Shown here piece by piece: positions 18,065 to 27,138 of a stretch of 64,000 bases of DNA. Numbering within the stretch: the stretch's first letter is position 1; the number at the start of each line of letters is the position of its first letter. Below the pieces are notes generated by a model. It saw only the letters and a list, made by a program, of their open reading frames with translations, searched no databases and had not been told where the DNA came from. The stretch lies in NCBI GenBank assembly GCA_937978655.1, contig CALJUX010000071.1, positions 36,780 to 100,779 of the forward strand. The letters are read 5' to 3'. The position numbers and the translations under genes were made by a program. Origin of the DNA: an uncultured Chromatiaceae bacterium (GTDB taxonomy: Bacteria > Pseudomonadota > Gammaproteobacteria > Enterobacterales > Alteromonadaceae).

Positions 18065-18097
18065 AAAAAAGGCCGTGGTATCAACCACGGCCTTTTT
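18065..18097 (-). terminator. Bidirectional terminator after the PEP-CTERM gene
   Basis: GGCCGTGGT and ACCACGGCC form a 9-bp perfect stem with loop ATCA; A6 on one side gives a T6 tract for minus-strand transcripts. It lies 18 bases past the PEP-CTERM gene stop. Confidence 0.9.
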
Positions 18098-18114
18098 CAG
18101 GGAAAATCCGGAGA

Positions 18115-18912
18115 TTATGCAGATTTTTTGCGGCGAGCCATGCCAGCCAGACCAATCAGGCCTAAGCCCAGAACCGCCAGAGATGAAGGCTCAGGGATAG
18201 TATCACCAGTGTAAGTACCTGTACCGGTTCCAAACACTGGAACGATCAGATTACCTACTTTTTGATAAGTCAGGTTGGTGAATGAGTTAGAGAATGACAA
18301 ATCTGAACCATCTTGGCGAGTGTTAGTATCCAGATGCCACCAAGCCAGACCTTGGTTTTTAACAACGTCGAACTGGCCGTTACCGATCAGGCTACCGATG
18401 AAAGAATTAGGACCTGTTGCCATTGTGGCGTTGATACCAGTCAGAGACACGCCGTTGATTGAATGGCCTACTAAGCTTAACCACAGTGAACCGTTGGTAG
18501 TATTTGCATAGGTCAGTGAGCCTGCATCGTTCGGATTGATATCGTTTGAGTAATCAACATAGATTTTCAACCAACCGCCAGTATAATCGATAGTTTGGCC
18601 AATTTGACCTGCGACTGGAACTGAGTTACCGCTGACTGGTGTGAAACCACCATAAGCGAAAGTCAGTTGGCAACCTGGGCAGTAAATGCCAGCGCCTGTG
18701 CCATTCATTGTCGCCAGAACGCCTAAACCAGATACAGTACCGTTTGCATCGATTTGTTGAGTGATTTTGCCGAATGAACCGTTTAAGTCTGCTTCTGCAC
18801 CGGCATAATCTTTATCCCACATCACGCCGCCAACGTTAATTACTGTTGCATTTGATGCGAAGCTTGCAACGCCGAACACAGCTGCAGCTGCTAAAGTTTT
18901 TAAAAGTTTCAT
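18115..18912 (-). CDS. PEP-CTERM sorting domain protein
   Basis: A 265-residue exported protein and probable XrtA substrate. It has a signal peptide (about residues 1-22, ending ASNA), a Gly/Asn/Thr-rich beta-type body with many possible glycosylation sites and one close cysteine pair (YCPGC), and a C-terminal sorting signal from residue 240: PEPSS, a hydrophobic helix (LAVLGLGLIGLAG) and a basic RRKKSA end. XrtA is expected to cleave near PEP and release or attach the protein at the cell surface. The body is not recognised. It is a single-gene unit with a sigma-54 promoter upstream and a terminator downstream, so PrsK/PrsR control is likely. Confidence 0.95.
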   Translation of the reverse strand: MKLLKTLAAAAVFGVASFASNATVINVGGVMWDKDYAGAEADLNGSFGKITQQIDANGTVSGLGVLATMNGTGAGIYCPGCQLTFAYGGFTPVSGNSVPVAGQIGQTIDYTGGWLKIYVDYSNDINPNDAGSLTYANTTNGSLWLSLVGHSINGVSLTGINATMATGPNSFIGSLIGNGQFDVVKNQGLAWWHLDTNTRQDGSDLSFSNSFTNLTYQKVGNLIVPVFGTGTGTYTGDTIPEPSSLAVLGLGLIGLAGMARRKKSA

Positions 18913-18954
18913 GGTTATGTCCTTTGCTATTTGACCTTGAACTGAAATCTATAA

Positions 18955-18970
18955 AGCATGATGCGTGCCA
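18955..18970 (-). promoter_or_regulatory. Sigma-54 (RpoN) promoter of the PEP-CTERM gene
   Basis: Read on the minus strand the site is TGGCACGCATCATGCT, matching TGGCACG-N4-TTGCT except for one base of the -12 box (ATGC for TTGC). The GG and GC doublets are in the required 10-base spacing. It lies 43 bases before the start codon. PrsR, encoded in this window, has the GAFTGA loop needed to activate such promoters. Confidence 0.8.
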
Positions 18971-19027
18971 TGTTTTTAATTTAATTTAAGTTATTGATTT
19001 TAAATGGTTTTTATGTGGCGTGGTATT

Positions 19028-19077
19028 GCGGAATTTGGCGTATGTAAAAATATCTGACAACTATTCGGTAATTCCGC
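19028..19077. repeat. Inverted repeat upstream of the sigma-54 promoter, candidate PrsR sites
   Basis: GCGGAATT at 19028-19035 and AATTCCGC at 19070-19077 are perfect 8-base inverted copies 34 bases apart. They sit about 60-110 bases upstream of the -24 element, the usual place for enhancer sites of NtrC-type activators. Assignment to PrsR is inference. Confidence 0.4.
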
Positions 19078-19146
19078 TGGCAATGGCACCGGGCTACATT
19101 GATGTTATGTAAAGATGTGTAGATGCTCGTGTGTGAAGGCAGGAAC

Positions 19147-19176
19147 AAAAAGTCCGGCACTGCAGGCCGGACTTTT
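19147..19176 (-). terminator. Terminator of prsT
   Basis: AAAAGTCCGGC and GCCGGACTTTT form an 11-bp stem with a seven-base loop; on the minus strand it ends in a T5 tract, 22 bases beyond the prsT stop. Confidence 0.88.
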
Positions 19177-19197
19177 CAGACAATAGCGGTTTCGCTG

Positions 19198-21957
19198 TTA
19201 CAGCAGGGTCTTCAGTTGCGCTAATCGCTGTTGTAATGTTGGGTCCTGCACACTCAGCTTATTCAGGATCGATTTTGCAGCGGCCTTGTCACCCACTTTA
19301 ATCAGCGTCTCTGCATAGTTGAGGCTCACTTCCGGATGGTCGGGGCGCTGTTCCAGAGACAATTTGAATTGCTCCGCAGCTTTGGTGACTTCCCCTTTTC
19401 TGAGCAAAATCACGCCATAGGTATCGAGGATATCCGGGTGTTTTGGTACCAGCTTCAGCGCGCGGACGGCATAGCCTTCTGCTTCCTGCAGTTTGTTCTG
19501 GTTGGTCAGCAGATAGGCGAGGTTGTTCAGCGCCAGTACGTTGTCGCTATCGTCCTGCAGTAAGGTCTCGAAGGTCTTCGTCGCTTTACCAGCATCAATG
19601 TTTAACAACAGATTTGCATATAACGCCGACAGATCGGCCGATTTCGGTTGTGTCGCAAAATGGCTTTCTAAAAAGCTGATGGCTGCTGCCGGCGAATCAT
19701 TTCTGGCGATTAAATCCGTCAATGCCAATGCGACAGGTTCAGTTGGTTTCGCCACGTAGCTTTGTTTCATCACTGCAATTGCGTTCTTGTAGTCGCGTTT
19801 TGCGGCAAGCATACGCCCCTTGAGGAACATTGCATCCGGCGTACCCTTTTCAGCGTCTGGCATGGCTTCAAAGGCTTTTAAGGCCTGCTCAAATTGTTGG
19901 TTTTCAGCAAACAGCAACACTTCAGCGCCTTGCAGCCGGACATTATTGGGGTAACGTTTACGCAGTTCCGCGATGATCGGCAGTGCTCTGGCAGCCTGAC
20001 CATTGACCGTCAGCTGGCGAACCAGGCTGAACTTGGCGTCGGCATCGGTCGGTTGGAGTTCACTCCACTCTTCAGCGGTACGCAATGCGCCTGCCTTGTC
20101 GTTGGTCGCGCGCATGGTCTCAATCAGCGTCATCCAGAATAACGGTGGCCGGCGTTCCGGTGCTGCTTTTTCCGCTTTTAATACGTCCAGCGCTTCTGCG
20201 GCTCTGTTACTGTCCACCAGCGTACTGGCCAATAACACGCGCATTGGCAGATTATCCGGCGCTTGTTTTAATACCGCGTCAATCGCACTGATTGCCTGCG
20301 CTGCGTCAGGGGTGCCGCGGGTGAGCTGATATTTCAGTTCAAGCGCCGGCAGATAATCTTGTTGTGCTTTGAGCGCCAAATCGACTTGTTCACGCGCGGT
20401 CGGGATGTCTTTTTTCTCCAGGAACACCCGGGCTTTTAACAGATTTGAAAATGCCGACTTCGCATCTGTTTGTAATGCTTTGTCAGCAAATTGCAGGGCT
20501 TCATCGAACTTTTTCTGCTGATAAGCGCTATAACCAAGCAAACTGTTCGCAACTGTGGCTTTTTTCGGATCTTGCAGCCAGTCCGTGAATAATGGCGCGA
20601 TTTTATCGAATTGTCCGGCACTGAGGTAACCAGTTGCCAGTGCAATGACGTTTTGATCAACTGTCGGGTCCAGTTTTACCGCAGTGGCCAAATCCTGCAA
20701 TGCCGATTCCTGCTGCCCCTGTAATGTCATCTTCATCATGCCGACGGCGGCGAGATTCTGCACATTCTTATCGACATTTTTTTCAACGTGCTGGATAAGC
20801 TTGGCCGCCTGATCAACGGCGCCCTGACGGTTCAGTTCAAAAGCCGCTGCCGCGATCATTTTCAGGTCTTCCTGCTCGGTCTTACCGGTGCTCAGCACAG
20901 TCGCGGCGAGATCGGTATTCCCGGCTTGCAGCTCCAGCATGGCGTAAGCCTTTTGCAGCTGCGGAATATTACTGACTTCAGCTTTGACCTGGCGCAGATG
21001 GGTCAGCGCCTGGGAGTTTAAGTCCAGCGCCAGCGAGGATAGTGCCGCCATAATCCGCACGTTTGGCATGGTCATGCCGTTGTTCAGTGCTTTTTCGGAA
21101 AACTCTTTGGCTTTAACAAAATCCTTTTTCGAGTAATACACCACGCTTTGCAGATAATTCGCCAGCGGCTGTTCCGGATAACGCGCTAATAATTCTGCCA
21201 GCAGTGGTTCTGCCTCGGCTGATTTGTCAGCGCGCACCAGCGTTTCGGTCAGCAATAATTTGGCATAATTGGAACCGCTCACTACCGCGACATAGTCTTT
21301 TAATGCCGCTGTGGCCTGGTCCATTTCATTCAGACTTAAATGCGCTTTGGCTTTTAACATCAATGCATCAAAATAAGCCGGGCTTGCCTTATCAACGGTT
21401 TGCAGCTTCGTCACCGCAGTCGCAACATCTTTGGCCAGAATGCTTTGCAGGGCTTCGGCTATTGCTTTGGCGTCGACTGGCTGCACAGTTTCAAGATATG
21501 TCGCAAGGCGGCCAGCCAAATCATCGAATTCGCCCATATCAAAGGCATTGAGTAGCTGGTACATCGAGACGTAAGCGTAAGGCGCCGCGCCAGGTGCCGG
21601 GGCTCCGGTTAATAACTCACTGTCCGGCGCTTTACCAGCGAGGTAGGCGGCGCGGGCGAGTTCCTGGATCACGTCGGTTTTTGCGGTGCCATTACTGACG
21701 GCTTTATTTAGTTCTTTTTCTGCAGTAATACCATCGCCAAGCGTCAGGTATAAACGACCCAGTGCTAAACGTGGCGCCGGCGCTTCAGGCTGTGCCTGGA
21801 TCGCAGACTTTAACTCGATGACCGCAGCCTTATGATCACCCTGAGTGATCAATCCGTTTGCGCTGGCCAGATATTCTTCGGTGGTTTTCTCGCCGCAGCC
21901 ACCCAGTGACAGGGCAACTGCGAATGCCAGCGATGTCATTAAAAACTGTTTTTTCAT
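19198..21957 (-). CDS. prsT: XrtA/PEP-CTERM system TPR-repeat lipoprotein PrsT
   Basis: A 919-residue lipoprotein made almost wholly of tetratricopeptide repeats, matching PrsT (TIGR02917). The start at 21957 follows GGAAGGA and gives a lipoprotein signal LSLGGC with lipidated Cys21; 32 upstream in-frame codons lack family character. Repeats run from about residue 30 to the end, for example GDHKAAVIELKSAIQAQPE and KHPDILDTYGVILLRKGEV. It is thought to act in the periplasm as a scaffold for polysaccharide or PEP-CTERM protein export; the exact role is not known. It stands alone on the minus strand, between the PEP-CTERM gene and the divergent polysaccharide operon. Confidence 0.95.
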   Translation of the reverse strand: MKKQFLMTSLAFAVALSLGGCGEKTTEEYLASANGLITQGDHKAAVIELKSAIQAQPEAPAPRLALGRLYLTLGDGITAEKELNKAVSNGTAKTDVIQELARAAYLAGKAPDSELLTGAPAPGAAPYAYVSMYQLLNAFDMGEFDDLAGRLATYLETVQPVDAKAIAEALQSILAKDVATAVTKLQTVDKASPAYFDALMLKAKAHLSLNEMDQATAALKDYVAVVSGSNYAKLLLTETLVRADKSAEAEPLLAELLARYPEQPLANYLQSVVYYSKKDFVKAKEFSEKALNNGMTMPNVRIMAALSSLALDLNSQALTHLRQVKAEVSNIPQLQKAYAMLELQAGNTDLAATVLSTGKTEQEDLKMIAAAAFELNRQGAVDQAAKLIQHVEKNVDKNVQNLAAVGMMKMTLQGQQESALQDLATAVKLDPTVDQNVIALATGYLSAGQFDKIAPLFTDWLQDPKKATVANSLLGYSAYQQKKFDEALQFADKALQTDAKSAFSNLLKARVFLEKKDIPTAREQVDLALKAQQDYLPALELKYQLTRGTPDAAQAISAIDAVLKQAPDNLPMRVLLASTLVDSNRAAEALDVLKAEKAAPERRPPLFWMTLIETMRATNDKAGALRTAEEWSELQPTDADAKFSLVRQLTVNGQAARALPIIAELRKRYPNNVRLQGAEVLLFAENQQFEQALKAFEAMPDAEKGTPDAMFLKGRMLAAKRDYKNAIAVMKQSYVAKPTEPVALALTDLIARNDSPAAAISFLESHFATQPKSADLSALYANLLLNIDAGKATKTFETLLQDDSDNVLALNNLAYLLTNQNKLQEAEGYAVRALKLVPKHPDILDTYGVILLRKGEVTKAAEQFKLSLEQRPDHPEVSLNYAETLIKVGDKAAAKSILNKLSVQDPTLQQRLAQLKTLL

Positions 21958-22024
21958 ATATCCTTCCGTGCATTTACATGCTGATTGAAACTGCAAACCA
22001 AGCCTTGGGCTTAAAACCGCTTTT

Positions 22025-22053
22025 ATAATGCGGGCTTCCGCTGAGGCTTGCAA
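22025..22053 (-). promoter_or_regulatory. Possible sigma-70 promoter of prsT
   Basis: On the minus strand TTGCAA (22053-22048) and CATTAT (22030-22025) are 17 bases apart, each with four of six consensus matches. It would leave a leader of about 60 bases before prsT. Weak support; no sigma-54 site was found here. Confidence 0.3.
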
Positions 22054-22146
22054 CTTAATGATGCAGTGCCTTGGCTGCGGATGATATGGTAGACAAATAA
22101 GGCCGGTTTCAGCCAGAATGGCCGGGTCTTGACAAAGGAGGTTGGG

Positions 22147-23136
22147 GTGTTCAGCAGTAAATTAACAGTTGATTTGCCAGTAGATCTGGCGCCGCAGCTG
22201 ATTGTAGTGATCGACACGGAAGAAGAGTTTGACTGGAGTCAACCGGTTGATCGGGCCAACACCAGCGTCGCGCATATGGAATGGATCTCACGTTGTCAGG
22301 ATATTTTTAATGAGTATCAGATAAAGCCCTGCTATGTCATTGATTATCCAATAGTGTCACAGGACGTAGGTTGCCGCTTGCTGAAAAGTTATCACCAGCA
22401 GGGACAGTGCGAGATTGGTGCCCACCTACATCCTTGGGTCAACCCGCCCTATACTGAAAAACTTATTCCCCGACACACTTATCCAGGTAACTTGCCTGAG
22501 CCGCTCGAATTTGAAAAACTAAAAAGCCTCAAGGAGTTGATTGATAAAGAGTTTCGTCAGGACACGACCATCTACAAAGCCGGACGTTATGGTTTTGGTC
22601 CAAGGACGGAACATATTCTGCAACAACTTGGTTTTAAAATAGATCTGTCGGTGTGTCCACCGGTCGACTATCGCGCCGATGGTGGGCCTGATTACCGCAC
22701 ATACTCAGACCGTCCATTCTGGTTTGGTGAACAGAAGTTATTGGAAATACCGGTGACTGGTGGTTTTGTCGGGACTGCTGGCCGTTATAGTCCGGTTTTA
22801 TACCAGTGGGCGCAGCAATTAAAAGCCGCGAAATTGCCGGGGATTTTATCCCGGCTCGGTATTGTTGACCGGCTGATGTTGTCGCCGGAAGGATTCAGCA
22901 GTAAAGAGCACCTGAAGTTGACGCGACATTTGTTTCAGCACGGCAGCCGGATTTTTACCTGGAGTTTTCACAGCTCCAGTATGCAGCCTGGCCATACGGT
23001 CTATGTGCGTAATGAAGCGCAGCTGCAGCAATTTCTTGGCGAATTCCGCCGTTATTTCGATTTCTTTTTTGACGAACTGAGCGGGCAGGCGTCCACGCCG
23101 ACCCAAATCAAAGCTTTATTGGAGGATCAAGCATGA
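22147..23136 (+). CDS. Polysaccharide deacetylase-like protein
   Basis: A 329-residue protein of the NodB/WalW-like deacetylase superfamily. The early LIVVIDTEEEFDW holds the catalytic/metal Asp pair, EIGAHLHPW supplies the metal-binding His residues, and KAGRYGFGP corresponds to the conserved Arg-containing loop. The start is a GTG at 22147, decided by the strong AAGGAGG five bases upstream; an in-frame TTG at 22129 lies inside that ribosome region and is rejected. No signal peptide is seen. It opens the plus-strand polysaccharide operon and its stop overlaps the next ATG, so it probably modifies an amino sugar or precursor of the exopolysaccharide. Confidence 0.85.
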   Translation: MFSSKLTVDLPVDLAPQLIVVIDTEEEFDWSQPVDRANTSVAHMEWISRCQDIFNEYQIKPCYVIDYPIVSQDVGCRLLKSYHQQGQCEIGAHLHPWVNPPYTEKLIPRHTYPGNLPEPLEFEKLKSLKELIDKEFRQDTTIYKAGRYGFGPRTEHILQQLGFKIDLSVCPPVDYRADGGPDYRTYSDRPFWFGEQKLLEIPVTGGFVGTAGRYSPVLYQWAQQLKAAKLPGILSRLGIVDRLMLSPEGFSSKEHLKLTRHLFQHGSRIFTWSFHSSSMQPGHTVYVRNEAQLQQFLGEFRRYFDFFFDELSGQASTPTQIKALLEDQA

Positions 23137-24959
23137 AGGTATTGGGCATTTCGCCACTGGATAAGGATGTGACCGTCTCAATAGTCGTTGATGGTGAAAT
23201 TTTATTTGCCGCCGGTGAAGAACGATTTTCGCGGGTGAAACAACAGGACGGTTTTCCGAAACTGGCATTACAAGCCGCGCTGGCATATACCGGCCTGAAG
23301 ATCAGTGATTTTGATGCGGTGACATACCCCTTTCTGACGGCGAAAAGTGAAGCGCATGTGATTGAAAAAAATCTCGCAGAAGAAGCCGATTTCATCAAAT
23401 CATTTGAAACTGCTGATCTGGCCGAGCAAATCAAAACGGCACTGACCAAAGTCCCGGATCGCAAAGAAGCGATTCACGGTCTGCACAATCCAAATGAAGT
23501 GATGGAAAAAGGCCTGCTGTTTAATTCGTTTTACAACCTGACCGGCTCGCAGAAACTGGTATCCAATACTGCGGCACTGAAGGGTTCAAAAGCCTGGGCT
23601 GAAACTGCAGTTGAAGGTTTTGAACAGTGGGAAAAAGTGCTAGCTGACGGTCTGGCTGAATTTGGCTGGACTGAGCCGGTAAAACGGATGGATCACCACC
23701 ATTCTCATGCCGCCAATGCTTATTATGCCAGTGGTTTTGGCAAAGCCCTTTGTATCACGCTGGATGGCTACGGCACAGGCCTTGCCGGATCTGTCAGCGT
23801 GGCAGACGACGGCAAAATTACCCGTCTGCATGGTATCAGTTATCCGAATTCGCTGGGAACCTTGTACGAGCATGTCACCTCAAGCATTGGTTTTAAACCC
23901 GGTCGGCATGAAGGCAAGATCGTTGGGCTGGCATCTTATGGCGACCCGACTATTCTGCAGGATATTCTGCTGAGTCGGATTGAACAAAAAGACGGCGATT
24001 TTAAAATTTATGAAGCCAATAACATCTATTTCTCACGTTATCTGGCGGCCAAGTTCCCGAAAATTGATGTTGCCGCAGCCTATCAGCGCGTGCTTGAAAT
24101 TGTCGCGACCCGTTTTGTGCGCTATTGGGTAGAGAAGACCGGTATCGATACTGTGGTGTTATCTGGCGGTGTAACTGCCAACGTGAAACTGAACCAACGT
24201 ATTTTCGAAATCGAAGGCGTCAATCAAATCTTTGTTTACCCAAATATGGGTGATGGTGGTTGTGGCACGGGCGCAGCGTTGCATCATAGCTGGCAGGGTG
24301 GCCAGAAACCTTCAATTACCAATGCTTATTTTGGTCCGGATTACAGCCGTGAGCAGATGCTGCAGGCATTACAAGACGCTGATTTGGCATATGAAGAACC
24401 GGCGGAACTGGCAAAAACTGTGGCGGGCCTCATTCATGCCGGTCAGGTGGTCGCCCGGTTTGACGGCAGGATGGAATATGGTCCGCGTGCGCTTGGTAAC
24501 CGCTCAATCATGTACCACGCGCGTGAGCCGGAGGTGAATCAGTGGCTGAACAAACGTCTTGGTCGTACCGAGTTTATGCCATTTGCGCCTGTCACCTTGT
24601 ACGAAGCACGTGAGCAGTGTTACCACAATATCGCTGGTGCTGAACATGCCGCTGAGTTTATGACGGTCACCTTCGATTGTACCGACTTTATGCGGCAGAA
24701 CTGCCCGGCAGCAGTGCATGTGGATGGCACGGCGCGGCCGCAACTGGTGAAACGTGAAGTGAACGCTGGTTATTACGATATTCTGAAGGAATATGAAAAA
24801 CTCAGTGGCATTCCAAGCCTGATCAATACCAGCTTTAACATGCATGAAGAGCCAATTGTGAATAGCCCTGCTGATGCAGTGCGGGCTTTCCTTGATGGCA
24901 ACCTCGACTATTTGTTGCTGGGTCCATTTCTGGTCAAGCATCCGCAGTCTGCGCACTGA
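23133..24959 (+). CDS. Carbamoyltransferase (NodU/CmcH family)
   Basis: A 608-residue O-carbamoyltransferase. The N-terminal Kae1-like part has the metal-binding MDHHHSHAANA and CITLDGYGTG, VVLSGGVTANVKLN follows, and the C-terminal YrdC-like/CmcH domain has GRMEYGPRALGNRSI and LINTSFNMHEEPIV. It uses carbamoyl phosphate and ATP to carbamoylate a hydroxyl group, here most likely on a sugar of the exopolysaccharide. The ATG overlaps the upstream stop in ATGA and has GGAGG before it. This family is a regular member of XrtA loci. Confidence 0.93.
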   Translation: MKVLGISPLDKDVTVSIVVDGEILFAAGEERFSRVKQQDGFPKLALQAALAYTGLKISDFDAVTYPFLTAKSEAHVIEKNLAEEADFIKSFETADLAEQIKTALTKVPDRKEAIHGLHNPNEVMEKGLLFNSFYNLTGSQKLVSNTAALKGSKAWAETAVEGFEQWEKVLADGLAEFGWTEPVKRMDHHHSHAANAYYASGFGKALCITLDGYGTGLAGSVSVADDGKITRLHGISYPNSLGTLYEHVTSSIGFKPGRHEGKIVGLASYGDPTILQDILLSRIEQKDGDFKIYEANNIYFSRYLAAKFPKIDVAAAYQRVLEIVATRFVRYWVEKTGIDTVVLSGGVTANVKLNQRIFEIEGVNQIFVYPNMGDGGCGTGAALHHSWQGGQKPSITNAYFGPDYSREQMLQALQDADLAYEEPAELAKTVAGLIHAGQVVARFDGRMEYGPRALGNRSIMYHAREPEVNQWLNKRLGRTEFMPFAPVTLYEAREQCYHNIAGAEHAAEFMTVTFDCTDFMRQNCPAAVHVDGTARPQLVKREVNAGYYDILKEYEKLSGIPSLINTSFNMHEEPIVNSPADAVRAFLDGNLDYLLLGPFLVKHPQSAH

Positions 24960-24962
24960 CGA

Positions 24963-26087
24963 ATGCTGAAAATCTCGCATTATGAACTGACCGACATCCC
25001 GGCCTTAGGCCGGGACTGGCAGGCGCTTGAGCGAAAAGCCGACATCAGTTTTTTCTTGTCATGGCATTGGATCGGCACCTGGCTGGATGTGTACCAGCCG
25101 CAGGTGTTTGTGGTGCGGGCTGAGCGTGCAGATGGCAACCTCTGTGGTCTGGGGCTGATGAGCCGCAGCAGGGAGCTGCGCCACGGTGTGCTGCATACCA
25201 ATGTGTTGCGGTTGCATCAGACCGGGGATCGGGCACAGGACCAGATTTGGATTGAGTACAACAGTTTTCTGACCGAGACCGCGGACTGCCAGCAGACCGA
25301 GCAGCAGCTGGCTGATTATTTGTGTCAGCGTTTTCCCGAGTGGGATGAGCTGGTGCTTGGCGCCATCGATGCACAAAAAGCCCGGCAGTTGCAGCAGCAT
25401 AATCCGTTGTATTTACACGAGCGCTGGTCAGCGCCTTGTTTTGGCGTGGATTTGCAGCAGTTACGCACTGAGCAACAAAGTTATCTGAGTTCGTTAACGC
25501 ACAATACCCGTTATCAGATCCGTCGCTCTGAGCGGATTTATCAGCGTTTTGGCCCGCTCCATTTGCGTCGGCCGGAAACCACAGCGCAGGCGCTGCAATG
25601 GTTTGACCAAATTGCACCTTTACACATCCGCCGCTGGGGCAGTGGCGCGCACCAAAGTGGTTTTGCCAATCCGCAGTTTGTTGGTTTTCACCGCGAACTG
25701 ATTGCCCGCAGCTGGGCGCAGCAGCAAGTCGATATTGTCGCTTTGTATGCCGGTGAAACCCATGTAGCCACTTTTTATAACCTGATATACCGGAACAAAG
25801 TTTATTTTTACTTAAGCGGTATCGAAGCGGTGGCAGACAATAAAGAAAAGCCTGGCCTGCTTGGGCATAGTTATTGTGTGCAGCAGTATCTGGAGCAGGG
25901 CTTTGATTTTTACGATTTTATGGGCGGCAACGAGCGTTATAAAACGCAACTTGGCAAATGGCACAGTCGGCTGGTACAGGTCGCCTTGCAGCGGCCGCGG
26001 CTGAAACTGAAACTCGAACGTGTCGGACGCTGGCTGAAAAATTGTCTGGGGTCCACTGCCGTCACAGAAGGGAACCACCATGATTGA
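24963..26087 (+). CDS. GNAT/BcsL (CelD)-like acyltransferase
   Basis: A 374-residue cytoplasmic protein of the CelD/BcsL GNAT group, related to FemAB peptidyltransferases. Recognisable pieces are ISFFLSWHWIGTWLD near the N-terminus, a basic SLTHNTRYQIRRSER in the middle and FDFYDFMGGNERYKTQLGKW at the end. It probably attaches an acyl or aminoacyl group to a polysaccharide precursor. It starts three bases after the carbamoyltransferase and overlaps the next gene by eight bases, so it belongs to the same operon. The substrate is not predictable. Confidence 0.8.
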   Translation: MLKISHYELTDIPALGRDWQALERKADISFFLSWHWIGTWLDVYQPQVFVVRAERADGNLCGLGLMSRSRELRHGVLHTNVLRLHQTGDRAQDQIWIEYNSFLTETADCQQTEQQLADYLCQRFPEWDELVLGAIDAQKARQLQQHNPLYLHERWSAPCFGVDLQQLRTEQQSYLSSLTHNTRYQIRRSERIYQRFGPLHLRRPETTAQALQWFDQIAPLHIRRWGSGAHQSGFANPQFVGFHRELIARSWAQQQVDIVALYAGETHVATFYNLIYRNKVYFYLSGIEAVADNKEKPGLLGHSYCVQQYLEQGFDFYDFMGGNERYKTQLGKWHSRLVQVALQRPRLKLKLERVGRWLKNCLGSTAVTEGNHHD

Positions 26088-27138
26088 GTGGATTGTGGAA
26101 GAAAACATCGCCCTGCAGCAGGAGCTGGATGCGTTGGTGCGCCGTTTAGCGGGGCAAAGCCCATACCTGCTCAGCAGCTGGCGCCGTGCCGTGCGCGCGG
26201 CTTATGGTTATGCGTCTGGCGCACTGATTTGGCGTGAAGCGGGCGAGGTGCAAGGGTTTTTGGCCTATTGCCGTGTGAAAGACCTGTTTGGCCGGTCGCA
26301 GGCGGTGGCATTACCTTATTGTGATATCGGCGGCCCGGTGGCCATCAGTGCAGATATCGCCGCTGCCCTGACAGCCTTTTTTGCCAATACGGTCTGTAAA
26401 AGCCAGCCAAAAGGCGGCGAGCTGCGGCTGCAGGACCCGGCGCCGATAGTGGACGAGCAACAGCTGACCGGCAAAAAAGTCAATATGCTGCTGGCATTAC
26501 CAGACAGCGAAGAAGCACTGTTAGCCGGTTACCCGCCTAAACTGCGCAGCCAGATAAAAAAGGCCAGTAAAAATGGCCTGAACGCGCAAGTGCGTACCGA
26601 TGCCAGTGGCCTTGATGATTTTTATCTGGTCTATAGCCGCAATATGCACCGACTTGGCTCGCCGGCACACAGCAAAGCCTGGTTTGCAGCGGTCCTTCAT
26701 GAGTATCAGCAACATGGTGAAGCCATTCTGGCGCTGGTCTACCTCGAACAGCAGGTGGTAGGCGCAGCTATTGTGCTGCGTTGTGGCGAACAGGCGGTGA
26801 TCCCCTGGGCGTCCACACTGGCTGAATATAATTCACTGGCGCCAAATATGCTGTTGTATTGGTCTGTACAGGCCTGGTTATGCCAGAATGGCGTGCGGGT
26901 CTTTGATTTTGGCCGTTCAACTTATGGCGAAGGCACCTATAAATTCAAAAAACAGTGGGGCGCAACCGCAGGCTTGTTAGTGTGGCAACGGTTTGATCAA
27001 ACCGGCCAGTTAATCAGTCCCGCAGCTGTGACCTCTCAGGGCAAACTCAGGGAAATGGCTGAACAGGTCTGGCGCATCTTGCCAGAGCCGTTAATGACCG
27101 CCGTTGGTTCCGGTTTACGCAGGTATATAACGTTATGA
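26080..27138 (+). CDS. XrtA/PEP-CTERM system-associated FemAB family protein
   Basis: A 352-residue FemAB-type protein matching the XrtA-associated family TIGR03019. It shows YLLSSWRRAVRAAYGY, the GNAT-like core KLRSQIKKASKNGL and the C-terminal FDFGRSTYGEGTYKFKKQWG that is characteristic of the family. The probable job is transfer of an aminoacyl or acyl group to a cell-surface glycan precursor. AAGGGA precedes the ATG. Together with the preceding gene it forms a tandem pair of related folds with little sequence in common, so they likely have different acceptors. Confidence 0.88.
   Translation: MIEWIVEENIALQQELDALVRRLAGQSPYLLSSWRRAVRAAYGYASGALIWREAGEVQGFLAYCRVKDLFGRSQAVALPYCDIGGPVAISADIAAALTAFFANTVCKSQPKGGELRLQDPAPIVDEQQLTGKKVNMLLALPDSEEALLAGYPPKLRSQIKKASKNGLNAQVRTDASGLDDFYLVYSRNMHRLGSPAHSKAWFAAVLHEYQQHGEAILALVYLEQQVVGAAIVLRCGEQAVIPWASTLAEYNSLAPNMLLYWSVQAWLCQNGVRVFDFGRSTYGEGTYKFKKQWGATAGLLVWQRFDQTGQLISPAAVTSQGKLREMAEQVWRILPEPLMTAVGSGLRRYITL

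Noticed and set aside
19336..21551. Several open frames on the plus strand across prsT
   Set aside because: They are antisense shadows of a repetitive, GC-rich gene; no ribosome sites and no family features.
22000..22029. Plus-strand TATAAT at 22024-22029 as promoter of the polysaccharide operon
   Set aside because: No acceptable -35 box at 16-18 bases upstream (AGCCTT-like); it overlaps the minus-strand prsT promoter candidate and is more simply explained by that.
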